From Aquanectria penicillioides (Eukaryota; Ascomycota; Sordariomycetes; Hypocreales; Nectriaceae), in assembly GCA_003415625.1 (NCBI GenBank), contig PYIU01000004.1, positions 3,100,001 to 3,164,000 on the forward strand: a stretch of 64,000 nucleotides of DNA, written 5' to 3'. Below, one piece after another: positions 11,501 to 22,415 of the stretch. The notes beneath the pieces were generated by a model that saw nothing but the letters and a program-made list of their open reading frames with translations, did no database searches and had not been told where the DNA came from. Both the position numbers and the translations under genes were made by a program. Position 1 is the first letter of the stretch. The number at the start of each line of letters is the position of its first letter.

Positions 11501-11882
11501 GGCGGGCGGAAACGCGCCTGTACAGACGCGCCTAACTACCTAGTGCGATCCGATCCCCCCACAGGCGCTCGACCGCTGACATGTTCCACTGCCTGCGGCA
11601 CCCAGCTCGGCCTCTTGTGCCACTACGTAGCCACTGGAGCCTCGGCGACCCACCCCACTGCAACTTGGCTCCAAGTTGTCCACCTCAGAATCCACATCAC
11701 CAACATCGTCCCGTGTTTGTCGGCGTGTGCTCTCCGCAATCATCCCAGCTCGAACCCTCGCTTCGTGGCTCCCGCCGGACACGGCCGCCTCTGTTCCCGA
11801 CCGTCGTCCCTCGCTTATCGACTGTCGCCACCGTCTGCCGCCACTGGCGTACGAAAAGCCTCCGAGGGCACCAGATTAGAGC
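8572..11882. other. Gene-poor interval of 3.3 kb
   Basis: Open frames of up to about 190 codons exist on both strands, but none shows a domain, signal peptide or coherent intron structure I can support; several overlap each other antiparallel. A frame at 8709-9089 (-) was considered and not accepted. The last 300 bp are the probable leader of GPI2. It could hold a lineage-specific gene or non-coding RNA that sequence reading alone cannot show. Confidence 0.4.
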
Positions 11883-13337
11883 ATGCCCTCGCCTACCGAC
11901 GATGAGACTACGTTCCCCTCGCTCAACGGCTCTTCCTCGCTCCACGCCTTTGGCCGCTCGCACCTCTCTCCTGATGATGCCTTCGTCTCGCCCCCGCGAC
12001 GGCTCCGCAGCGAGCGCAGTCGGAGTCGCAGGCGCAAGCGGCCCTGGAAGAAGTTGATGTGGGTGAAGCAATCATGTGCGTCTGGCTAAGGATTCCTCCG
12101 TACGGCCTCTACGTGGTTCAAATAGCTAATTGGGGTTTTCTTTTTGCCCGTAGATCCCGATAACTACACCGACCAAGCCACTTTTCTCGAAAACCTCCAA
12201 CGAAACCCACGGCTGAAGCCATACGACTTCTGGCCCCTCGTCGCCGATTCGACCGTCATTCTGCAGCATGTCTGCTCCGTCATCATTTTCATCACCTGCT
12301 TCGTCGGCATATTTCAGGAGCGCGTATCCCCTGTGTCTGTGACCAGTTGGAGCAGCGGCGCAACCTTTTTCGGTTGGATTCTATGGGAGCGCTGGTTGTC
12401 TCGAGGGGATGATGAGGACGAGCTGGGCGGCGCTGGCGCGACCCTCACGAGCAGATCTGGGAGTATCAGACGGCCAGGTCGCGCGGGCAGTATTCGACGT
12501 CCTCGTCCGTTGCGAGTCGATTCCACGCCATCAACTGCTGGGCCTTCACGAGCGCCTTCTGCAGCCAGCTCGACGACCAATCTACACGCGACGATCCGAA
12601 AACCTCAGTCCGCGTCGACGACCTCACTTGTGTCGCATAACGGCAATGGGGGTATGCATACTCCTCGAGCCAGCCAAGAGCATCTTCCCGAGCTTCCACA
12701 ACCTTTCCCGATCGAGGAGAACCGCTTCCATCAAAGGATCGAAACCATCAAGTCGGCGCTTCTCATTTATTGCACTCTTCTTGGGCTGAGCCCCATTCTC
12801 AAGTCTCTCACGCGGTCTACATCAAGCGATAGCATCTGGGCCATGTCATTCTGGCTCCTTGCAATTAACCTGTTCTTCTTTGACTATTCTGGGGGGTTGG
12901 GTGCCAAATTCCCGGCCTCGCTGTCGACCAACGCTGCGCTCATGGCCTCCGTCGTGTTAGCTAGTCGGCTATCTTCAACAAAAGAGGTGTTCAGCTTGAC
13001 GCTCTTCAGTATTCAGGTGTTTGGGCTATTTCCGGTCTTTAGGCGTTATGTCAAACATCGCAGTTGGAAGTTACACGTGCTGTCATCCATCTTGCTGGTC
13101 CTTGGGGCTGGGCTGGGAGCGGGCTTGATCCTGAGTGAACCTTTACCATCGGGTGAATGGTCGTGGAAGAACGGTTTCGTGGGCGTGATGATTGGCATAT
13201 TTCTCGGCATACTAGCCACGGGAGGGTGCAGTTGGTGGCTTATTGGACTGCAAAAGTACAAGAATGAGATACGAGGACCATGGGATCCAGCTCGGCCCAT
13301 CATCATGAGCAGGCCTCGCTGGGATGACGATTCATAG
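11883..13337 (+). CDS. GPI2: GPI-GlcNAc transferase subunit GPI2/PIG-C
   Basis: Exons 11883-12075 and 12154-13337 join over a 78-nt intron (GTGCGT...TAG) that splits a Tyr codon; 458 aa. The junction recreates WKKLMWVKQSYPDNYTD, followed by FWPLVADSTVILQHVCSVIIF, both diagnostic of PIG-C/GPI2. This membrane subunit belongs to the ER complex that transfers GlcNAc to phosphatidylinositol, the first step of GPI-anchor synthesis. About eight hydrophobic segments are seen. Between the first membrane pair and the SALLIYCTLLGLSPILKSLT segment lies a loop of more than 100 residues rich in Ser, Arg, Thr and Pro (SGSIRRPGRAGSIRRPRP), absent from human PIG-C as far as I recall. The basic N-terminus (RSERSRSRRRKRPWKK) faces the cytosol in the family. 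Confidence 0.93.
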
Positions 13338-16300
13338 AACTACTTTGAGTATTATAATGTCTAATTCAACTCGATGTTATCTTTTGATGACTTGAATCGT
13401 ATTGTTTGTTATGCTCTTTGATCACGTGGGTGAGCCGTTGAATGCATCGGTTTGAGTCTGATTGAAAAGCTTCACGATGAGGAAAAAGAAGAAGAGAAAG
13501 GAAGGCATTCTCTGCCATCAGAATGGAATTGCCGAACAGTTTGCGTCAGGGATACGTCAACTAAAAGCCCTTGGGGGTCACACCCAACCAACGAAGGTCC
13601 GAATGGCGAGATATAGCCTGTTCTAGACACTCTGAGCCACGCGCCGGGCCATCTGATGGCACCCGATCGACCTGCTTGATCTGAGACTTGCCACCCTCCT
13701 ATTGAACGATGCCGAGTCTATTGGGGGGTATGGGTTGGAGGTTGACGCGTCACCTATCGTCCTCTTTGGCACAGCATCAGCATCAGCGTCTCACACACGC
13801 CGTCGTCTTCTGGCTGCTGAGACGCGGGCACAAATGGGCTGCAAGCCACGAACATTCCGCGTCGGCTTGCCCTGTTGGACCCTCCAACTTGTCTCGGGGT
13901 GTGAGATGAAGACACCCGTGCGCGTGGCTACGGATCAAGTAAATCAATCCATTTGTTACAGAGCCCTTTTTTTTTTCTCTCTCTCTCTCTCGTGGTTGTA
14001 AGTTGACGCTATCGGTAGCGCATCAACTCAATTACAGTGTAGAGCACGGATAGTTTGACGATGTTCCATCCACTTCGCAGGGTTCGTCTCAATAAACTCA
14101 CGGTAGCGTGGGTACTCGCTTGTAGTCTGTTCCGATGCATTTAACCTCAGCACAGCCCACTCCCCGCAACGACCCCATTACAGACAGGGCTGGGAGTGTT
14201 TTTTTTTTTTCAACCTTCTACGGACTAGGTACCTACCGATGCCCTGCACCTTGCAAACGCAGCTCAGGTTTGGAGGGGCTGCACTGACCCGAATGCGCCC
14301 TCCACCAAAACAAAACACTATGAAGTATCCAACGCAGCTTTCAGCGGGACTGGGAAGGATGACGAGTGCAGACGAAGCAATACGAGAGAACGGCACTACG
14401 AGCGAACATGAAGGGAAAGCCGGGGACAAACACGAACGAACGGCCTTACACCGGCGGGATGAATGGGGGATGGGAGCGGACGGGAATTGTGGAGGCAGTG
14501 AGCATGTCTTGTCTAGCACATCGTGACTGACTGAGACTGGCAGGGGCTTGCTTCCTCAGGCACATCACACCTGCTGTGCCCAGTCTCATGGAAGCCATGG
14601 GACGTTTTGGTTGGTTTTTCTCGCAGGTCACACACACGCGCACGTACGTACGCATGGAAGAGGGGAGTGATGCCCGGGGAGGGAGTGATCGGACAGCACC
14701 AAGCACTTTATTAGCTGCACTGCAAGCCGGTATGTAGGTACCGTGGAGTACGAAGTACCGCTACCTCGAAGAGTCGCAACCGAACCAGAAGAGAGAAATG
14801 GGCCAATGCCGCCCTGCGCTCTGCTCGCCGCATGCTGCACGAGCTGCCCGCCGTCACCCTCACCCTCCTCGTATTCTGTCAGCGGGAGACTGCAGGGACA
14901 TGCGGCTTTCCCCTCGCATTGGGCGGGTTGCCATGCCGGGCCTGCGTCCTGCCCGCATGCCGCATGCCGCATGCCAACGCGACAGCGCTCTGACTCTCTC
15001 CGTTTCTCAGCTTAGGTCGGGAGCCGGGGGACCCCTCCAGGTGGCCTGCCAGGCGGCCCAGGCGGCCCAGGGGAGGGACTCGTAAATTTTTTTTTCCTTC
15101 TTCTTTTTTTTCGATCGATGCGAGCGTGCGTGTGCTTTTTTTTTGTTGTTGCCGCGTTGATGTGTTGCTGTGTTTACGTGCATGCGTGTGCGCATGTATG
15201 TACAATCTACAGTACAACCCTTGAATGATTGACCCTTGGATGATTGTCCGGACAGTGGGACCGTATTTGCAGGGCACCCCAGCTCAAAACTTAAACATTT
15301 CCCTTCGGAAAAACAATACAAATATTCATCAATGTAGAGTAAATCAGATAATGTTAATTATTTCCATTTGCTCGGGGGTTTTTTGTTTTCAAAAATGATA
15401 AAAAATGGGAGAGTTGTAGGGTAGGTTATGCTAGGTGGGGTTGGTTCATAGTCAACACTTGCTCCAGTGACAATTATTTAGGGGCTGTATTGTATGTGGT
15501 TGTGCCTTGGCCGTGGGTGTGGGTGTGGGTGTGTGCACATGCCAGGTTCCCGCCACCCTGAATGGAACACGATCAACCCGTTACCAACTTTCTTTCGTCG
15601 ATGTTTACTTTTCAACATGCAAAGCCAAGAAAGACCCTGGGTTTTTTCCGTCCCTGCCCAAGTACCGGCATCACTTTACTTGTCAGGAGATGTTTGGAGA
15701 CTTGGGTATGGGTTCGAGCGGCCTGCAAAAGTGGATTGCAAGGGACGATCAGAACAAGAGACCTTGTCTCTCAAGCAACATCACCACACTCCCTAAATTT
15801 AGCAACACCATTCCTCACCAGCTTTTCGCCTCCTACACACAGCCCAGGCCGACGATGGGCCAACCACTTCTCGGCGAGTGTCGCGGTAGTTTCCTGAGCT
15901 CGTCAACACAGCATTGCGGTCCACCGACCCCGAAAACGGTGCTAGATGCCTCCTTTATTAACCTTTCTTTCATGCTTGTGCCTTTGTGGTCTTAGTGTCT
16001 TAGTGAGAGGATACACATCCCCGAGCAAGCCAACAGTTGCAGCCGTAAAAGGAAGCCCATCATGGCGCTCTGTTCTTTTTTTTTCTTTTTTTTCTTTTTC
16101 CGCCATGCCCATCGGAGATGCAACCGACGAGCACGACAGCCACCAGAACAATATCGCTCTCGCTCCGTGCCAATTGGACGATCCCGTAATATCACATCCC
16201 TTAGCCCAATTAGGGGTACCGGGTTCGGTCAGCTACTCTAGCAAGATGCAAATAAGCCTCCATGGCTCTACGCCAAACCATACCCCATCCATCCACCCGC

Positions 16301-16950
16301 CACCATCGGTAGGCTCCAACCAAAGGTAGCCAAGCCTTTGACATGTAGTCCGTACAGTACCTTCGAATACCTACCTATCCCCGCGAGCTTGGGCGAGGAA
16401 CAAGATGGGCGCCGGTGCCACCACCACTTGGCCAAGCCTCTGGTTCGAGCCGAACCAACCCCCCCAACACGGCCTTGCCCATTCAGGGTTTTGGCGATTC
16501 GTAATTTCGGTCGTTCTAGGCCGCGATAGTTTGCTGTCAGCCTATCCACTGAACGTCAATCTACTGTGAATCGTGATTACAACATCTGGCCTGGCAAGTC
16601 CATCGCCAGTTTCTAGACCGTGGTGTGTTCCACGGCCAGAAGAGCCGACTCGATGGAGGGGGATGAATGTGGATGCCCTTGCGGTGGTGGTCTAAGCACG
16701 CCTTTCGCCCCCCCTGATGATCGACCAGGGCCCATTCCCCATTCCTGGCTGCCTGGTCGCTCTGCCCTATAAGCTCGACTTCATTTTCGTACTGGAGCCA
16801 ATCTTGTCCTTTGCAGACTAGGCTAGGTTTGACCTCCTCAGAGGCAAGCAACGAGCTGCGTTCATCGCACGAAGACAAAATAAACCTCGAAAAAGGCTGG
16901 ATAGAGAAGGAAAGAAAAGAAAGAAAAAAACCCCTGTTGTAGTTTTCTTG

Positions 16951-16969
16951 CCCCCCCCCCCCCCCCCCC
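16951..16969. repeat. Homopolymer C run (19 nt)
   Basis: Nineteen consecutive C on the plus strand in non-coding sequence. The length should be treated as uncertain because such runs are error-prone to sequence. Confidence 0.85.
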
Positions 16970-17340
16970 GCAACTCTTCAGAGGCTTGATCCCAGACGAC
17001 CGTCATCCGCAAGCCATGGTCCGTTGCTCTGCCGTTGTCTAGGGCCGCCTGCAGCCAGCCATTGCGGCCAGTCGCGAGATCCAGCCCCTCATCAGTCCAG
17101 CTCAAAACTCAATTCTAAGCTACCCGGACCGCCCAACGGAAAACGACACGCTTGTCAAGTTGTTCCTTTGGCACCATCCGTCATGGCAACATGGCAAGGC
17201 GGGGCAGGGCAGGGCGCCTTGCGCCTGTACAGAGTCAGGTCGGGGTCCAACCAGACGCGGCCAAGATCCATCGTGCCCTGACGACCGCCAACATCCACCT
17301 CCCTACGTACTACTACTGTGTACGTACAACCACCACCAAC

Positions 17341-17380
17341 GTCCACCGACGTCCACCGACGTCCACAGACGTCCACCGAC
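17341..17380. repeat. 10-bp tandem repeat, 4 copies
   Basis: Four consecutive units of GTCCACCGAC; the third has A for C at position 7. Non-coding context. Confidence 0.9.
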
Positions 17381-17867
17381 GCGCAGGCCGTGGGCCGCTT
17401 TCAGCACTCGAGTGACGGCCTAAATGGGCCGTGGCTCCCCTCCCCCCAATTGGAGGGCCATTTTGAAAAAAAAAGGCCAAAACAATGTACCTGTACCAGT
17501 GCTAGTACCTACCTATCTGAGTATGCCTGCTCTTTTCTTCTCTCCCCGGAAATGTATCTACTCACCTCACTTAACCTTTCGGCTTGGATCGTGGGCTCTT
17601 CTGCCCAGCCGGAACCGATAGAGTCTAATTCAAAAGCAGTGAGACATTACAGTTGCGGTCGCAATCCACAGCTCGGTCCCAGCTCCCCGTGTCCGTCTCC
17701 CTCTGGCTCTGCCAACCAACCCAGCAGCGCATCACCGCACGTAGTACCGTAGCACGCCAGACGGACAGAGACAGAGGCGGCGGTCCAGGTCTGGTGGCGT
17801 CGACCAGGGCCGCTAACAGCCTGTTGCCCCCTGGGTCCTGGAGGAGGAGTGCAAGCCATGTTCCATG

Positions 17868-17895
17868 CACCACGCACCACGCACCACGCACCACG
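17868..17895. repeat. 7-bp tandem repeat, about 4 copies
   Basis: Units of GCACCAC repeated about four times, followed by a degenerate copy. Non-coding context. Confidence 0.75.
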
Positions 17896-18129
17896 CTTCA
17901 CGCTCCATGACACCCCCCGGGCTAGCACCGACCAGCCGAGATGGGGAGACAAGCTCCCGTCCAAGTCAAGCTCTTGCGTGAGTGCGGCCTTGGCCTGTTG
18001 GCTTCCGGCTGAAGGAGAAGAGGGGTGAGAGGGACGGGGGTGGGGGTCTAGAAATGGCCATTCCCCATTCTTCTGGGGCCTTGCTTCGATGTCGTGGATC
18101 GACGCCGACAAACCTGCATAGATAGTTCG

Positions 18130-18137
18130 TATATAAA
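18130..18137 (+). promoter_or_regulatory. TATA box of the CFEM gene
   Basis: TATATAAA lies 182 bp upstream of the CFEM start codon, followed by a C/T-rich leader with CTCTTCTCTACTCACC-type sequence typical of highly expressed fungal genes. Position and sequence fit; there is no experimental support. Confidence 0.55.
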
Positions 18138-18318
18138 GCCCCTCTGGTCAGCCAGCCCAGCCTCGATCGTGCCTCCTCTTCTCTACTCACCATCTCGTAC
18201 ATACTCCCTCTGAAGAACTGTGCTTTTACATACTCGAACTCTTCAATCCTCAACCCACAATCGTTTGAACTCGTCACACCGACCAAAAAAGAATCCCAGA
18301 CAAATCTTATTTTTCAAC

Positions 18319-19054
18319 ATGAAGTTCTCTCCTCTCGTCGTCCTTGCCACCATTGGCTCCGTCGCCGCTGCCGGCCTCGCGGATATCCCCACCTGTGCTG
18401 TAAGTCGACCTCCGCCCGCCAGCAACACCGACGTCCAATGATACACGGGACCAATTTCCAACGATTGCGACATGTCACTAACACGCGCCCGTCCTCTCTC
18501 TATAGCTCACCTGTATCACATCCAGCCTTTCTTCAATCGGCTGCTCCTCCATCACTGATGCCGCCTGCCTGTGCCAGGCCTCCACCCAGGCCAAGCTCAC
18601 CGCGGCCGTCACTCCCTGCCTGACCAAGAACTGCTCCGCCAACGAGATCTCCAAGGCTCTTGACGCCGCCGGCTCTGCTTGCGCCGCCTACTCTGCCACT
18701 GCCGGCAGTGCCACTGGCACTCCCAAGTCCTCCGCCTCCGGCTCCAAGACTTCCTCTGCTACTGCCAAGACCAGCACCCCCGCTGCCACCTCCAAGGCAA
18801 CCTCCAATACCCCCGCTGCCACCTCCAAGGCCACCTCCAACACCGCCGCTGCTACCACTCCCGCCAAGACGACCGTGAAGGTCGCCACTACCCCCGGCTC
18901 CGGCAGCGGCACCAGTGCTACCGGCTCTGGCTCCGGTTCCGGTGCTTCTGCCACCACCTCGGCCAAGGCCAGCTCTACCGGCAACGGCGCCGCCTCCGTC
19001 GGCCCTGCCACCGGTGCTCTGGTCGCCCTCATCGCCGCTGCCTTTGCTCTGTAG
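18319..19054 (+). CDS. CFEM-domain GPI-anchored surface protein
   Basis: Exons 18319-18399 and 18506-19054, with a 106-nt intron ending CTATAG, give 209 aa. The signal peptide is MKFSPLVVLATIGSVAAA. The CFEM domain follows (about residues 20-90) with eight cysteines in the family spacing: IPTCALTC, SSIGC, ACLC, TPC, NC and SAC. In CFEM proteins an Asp before the CLC pair coordinates heme iron; here the residues are TDAACLC, so an Asp is present. Next comes a Ser/Thr/Ala-rich stalk with imperfect repeats of AATSKATSNT, then a hydrophobic tail ALVALIAAAFAL for GPI attachment. Such proteins act in heme uptake, wall structure or host interaction; which applies here is unknown. The 5 kb upstream carries no other gene. 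Confidence 0.9.
18400..18505 (+). other. Intron of the CFEM gene
   Basis: GTAAGT donor and CTATAG acceptor, 106 nt, placed between codons 27 and 28. It joins PTCA to LTCI inside the CFEM cysteine pattern. Confidence 0.85.
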
Positions 19055-19498
19055 GTGGGCGCCGCCGGAGCAGGCTATCATCAGCTGTCAATTGGCTTTT
19101 GGTGTCAATACCATGAGACGCAATATTGGGATATCGGTACTAAGACCTGGTTATTGGGACCCCCGGGGGGACTTTGGGGGCTTTGTTTGTTTTTTGTTCT
19201 TGGCAACGGTGGATTAATGACGTGCCGCACAAGGAGATGCCACGGGATATGACTTCTCGATGGTTGATTGTGGCGCAAAAAAAAAAGGACGTCCAGGGCG
19301 TCGCCATCAACTAGTAATAATTTCAGAGAAAAATAATGATAGAAAACCAACTCCTGTTTGCCTGGCCAAAAGCCAAGCATCTATAACTCTCAAGTGTCCA
19401 ATGCTTCTTTTCCAATTTTGCGATCCACGATGACATGCTCCGTCTATCTAATGCCGTATCCGCCATGCGTCCAAGACAATAACCATGCTTTGTTGTCG
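19055..19498. other. Convergent 3' intergenic region
   Basis: 3' flanks of the CFEM gene (+) and the metallophosphoesterase gene (-). No coding sequence is supported. Confidence 0.5.
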
Positions 19499-20545
19499 TC
19501 AAATAAGTCCAGCGACCTCAGCCTTCGGTAGGTCCACATCAACAATGAATGGGAGCTGAATGGGTCGATACCTCATGTCCATGATGGCCGCATTCACAAA
19601 TAACGTCTGCTCTCCCTCGGCAATCTGGCAAGGCCCCTCGGCAAGGTCCACGTGGACTCCCCGCTCCTTGCTCATATGTACGAGGTTCTCCTTTCTCGCC
19701 TTTATGGTTTCCTCGTCGTGGATGAACCTGTCCGCCTTCAAGTCCGCCAAGCCCACCTCCCGAGACTCCTCCGCATTCACCACGGTCGCTTGCCGGATGG
19801 GTCCACCGTTAGCGTCCTTCCACTTCACAAGGAACGAGCCCCATGCCTCATGGATATGGCCAAAACAGTGGATCTTGGGCTTGGCGCGGTAAACGGCCTG
19901 GAGGAGATCGTGGCAGCCAGCCCTTGTGCCAGACATACCTGCAAAGTCGAGGATGCCGCAGGGTGGGCCGTGGGTCATGGCGACATCCACGTCCGAGGGA
20001 ATGTTGAAGTCATGGCCGTTGAGGTACTGAAAGGCCCAGCCTCCATACGAAGGTGTATATGGACTGGCGAAGACCTTGAGGCGAGAGCCATTCTCGAGGG
20101 TAAAGGAATGGACACCTTCGGTCAGGTAGCGCACTCCGTCAGCTCGGGCCTCTTGGATGATTCTCTGGACCTGCAAGACGGTGGCTTCTGACCCACCAAA
20201 CTCTCGGTAGTAGTAGGCTTCATCAAGAGCTAGATCATGGTTGCCCGCAATGGCCAGTTTAAGGGGAGCGCGGATGGCGCGCAACATTTCGAACGTGTCC
20301 CTGAACTCTCCTATTCTGGATCGCTTGGTCAGGTCGCCGCAGTGGAGAACAACGTCAGCTTCGGGCAGCGGCTCTCTGAAGCCAGGGCGAACGAACATAA
20401 GCTCCTCCTGATTGAGCTCATCCTCGGTGGTAGGATCCGTGTCGGTCTTTGGCTTTGGTTTGAGTCCATGCGTGTCAGAGATGATGAGGATGCGAGTTTT
20501 TATCTTTGGAGTCAAAGCTGTCGGCAGCGTCTCTGTTGTCGACAT
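19499..20545 (-). CDS. Calcineurin-like metallophosphoesterase (MPPED/UPF0046 type)
   Basis: A single exon of 348 aa starting MSTTETLP; the frame is open further upstream but only to a TTG, so the ATG at 20545 is used. The metal-ligand motifs appear in order: ISDTHG near the N-terminus, HCGDLT, AGNHD, MTHGPP and FGHIHEAWG. This is the complete dinuclear calcineurin-like set, and the short form with GNHDLALD is that of the MPPED1/239FB (UPF0046) group, which hydrolyses phosphodiesters in vitro. The substrate in fungi is unknown. An acidic, Lys-rich insert follows the first motif (KPKPKTDTDPTTEDE). The C-terminal region (RYRPIQLPFIVDVDLPKAE) is probably outside the catalytic core. Confidence 0.88.
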   Translation of the reverse strand: MSTTETLPTALTPKIKTRILIISDTHGLKPKPKTDTDPTTEDELNQEELMFVRPGFREPLPEADVVLHCGDLTKRSRIGEFRDTFEMLRAIRAPLKLAIAGNHDLALDEAYYYREFGGSEATVLQVQRIIQEARADGVRYLTEGVHSFTLENGSRLKVFASPYTPSYGGWAFQYLNGHDFNIPSDVDVAMTHGPPCGILDFAGMSGTRAGCHDLLQAVYRAKPKIHCFGHIHEAWGSFLVKWKDANGGPIRQATVVNAEESREVGLADLKADRFIHDEETIKARKENLVHMSKERGVHVDLAEGPCQIAEGEQTLFVNAAIMDMRYRPIQLPFIVDVDLPKAEVAGLI

Positions 20546-22415
20546 GGTTGGAGGATTCGCCTCTTGGTGATGTGATGAAGAAGGACGACTGTTCTTTGGG
20601 AATGGCAAGTTCTCAAGGAAGCACCAGGGTTAAATTGTGCGGCTCGAGAAGGCCTAGGCAGACATCTGGGCCTGTGTTATCGCCAATGCACTTGCTTGCT
20701 GGTAGGCAGACAGTTAGGCGCACTGCCTCGGCAAGTAGGGCATGCAAGTTCTCCCAGAGAATGGGCTCCAGAGGCGAGTACGGACAAGGACTTCAAACAC
20801 GGAGAACAGGCATGAGGCAGGGTTTTCCTGGGTGTTGAAAGCTCATCAAATGAATAATCGTGTTCGACCGACCGCTCTGAACAGTCATCGAGGTCGTCGC
20901 CAAGAGGCGGTTCGCACAGGCGCCACTGGTGAGGGCAGGAACCACCGACCTAAATTTAGCCATGCAGTGGCAGGGTTCATCGGTGCCAACCGACCACGAT
21001 ACGGAGTGGAGAAGGCAGGTCTGGTAGACGGCGGCATCAATCAGCAATCAGACACCTTGGGAAAGGATGAAGAAGACGGTGCTTCCTCTACGAAGCCGGC
21101 ATACGCAAGTTCAACTTCAGTTGGCCATGCGTAGCGTCGGCGGCAACATGTCGATGAAGGCTTCACGCCACTCGCCTGCCTCTGTGACTCTGTCTGGCCC
21201 GGTGCGCACACGTCCCATCATGCCGTCCGGTCCAACCGAGGTGACTCCAGAGATATTCTGGGTTTTCAGCACTCCATTTAGGATATAACGTGTTTCTGGC
21301 CCCGCTTTCGTGGGTTCCATGCCGAGGAGCGAAGGCCAGGGCACCATGAGCCGGACTCTCTCGTGGCTAGAACTGGGGAAGGGAGGAAGGAAATGAGAAA
21401 TGCCATAAAGACCGCCATGGAGCTATTTCTCTCCCGTGGTCAGTCACAGCTGTCTGGAAGCACTCGTTTCATCGACTTCAGAAGAGAATGTTTTCGATAC
21501 TCTCACGGTGCTGACCCTGAACCATGAAGGGACGCTGGAAGACAATATTGGGCGCTGGCATGGTTCCAGAAGACCAATCCGTCTCGATCCCCACGACGTC
21601 AACGGCTCTTCAGTGGAACTCGAGGGCTTTATTTGTTGATTTAAAGGCCCTTGTTGGCCATGTCTCTGGACTTTCTCATACCTCCTCAGGTTCGAACGGT
21701 GCTAGGGTGGGGCAGTTCCCCCATCCTTCAGTAGAGGCCTCTGCTTCGGAGCCTAAGAACGAGACAGGACATGACTCAAGAGATACAAAAAGGAAGCACA
21801 GTACCCTTTGATACTTTCGATATGATCAGATCACCTTCAGTCCTAGGTATCTTCGTGGGTGGTGTTCGTTGATCAGGTACTCTCACGCCTGAACACCCAC
21901 CTTAGGAGGGACGCCTCAGGGGTGACACCCTCGGCACCAGGTGTTCTCTGGTACCAGATCAAAGTGTTTACTTTTACCCTCTATTTCGAACCTTGCGTGA
22001 GGGTTGTTCCCGTTCAAAGTAAGGCCTGTCATAGTGCTGGTGGAAGAATGCTGATGGAGGGTGTGGTGAAGTGGGCAAGGGGCCCAGCCACCAGACGATG
22101 CGTGAGCTGCACCACCAGATGGCAACGCCTCGCACATGTTTGCTTGTTCTGGCACCCTTTACTCGCCTAGTTGCAACTCTTGGACCAAGTGCAGATAAAA
22201 ATACGCCCCGCCTATGTTTTCCTAGCCTCACTTTCTTTCCTCCTACAACCTCAAAAACTCTTGGCCTAGCCCACCAGCGTCAGCCTTTCCACATCAACAC
22301 ATCCCTTTCCATTACCAAAACCATCTCTCTCTCTTCCTCTCCCTATTCTCATACTCAATACCAACCTACATCACCTTTCTCTTCCACCAAAACTCTCCGC
22401 TAACCTCATCTGAGG
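20546..22415. other. Divergent intergenic region, 1.9 kb
   Basis: This lies between the starts of the phosphoesterase (-) and 2EXR (+) genes. No supported gene; frames are short and without domains. The last 200 bp are strongly pyrimidine-rich (CTCTCTCTCTTCCTCTCCC), a probable leader. Confidence 0.5.

Larger units (their letters stand above)
13338..18318. other. Gene-poor interval of 5 kb upstream of the CFEM gene
   Basis: I found no supported gene. It contains a CT microsatellite (about 13,976-13,992), a run of 19 C (16,951-16,969), a 10-bp tandem repeat (17,341-17,380), a 7-bp tandem repeat (about 17,868-17,895), several GGTACCTA words and many homopolymer T runs. Open frames here are short and overlap on both strands. 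The final 200 bp form the CFEM promoter. Confidence 0.45.

Noticed and set aside
15494..15995. Overlapping plus-strand frames (100-162 codons)
   Set aside because: Three frames open at once in low-complexity GT-rich sequence; none has domains.
16441..16460. tRNA B-box-like word GGTTCGAGCC
   Set aside because: No acceptor stem, A box or cloverleaf could be formed from the flanks. Similar words near 1269 and 21,687 also failed.
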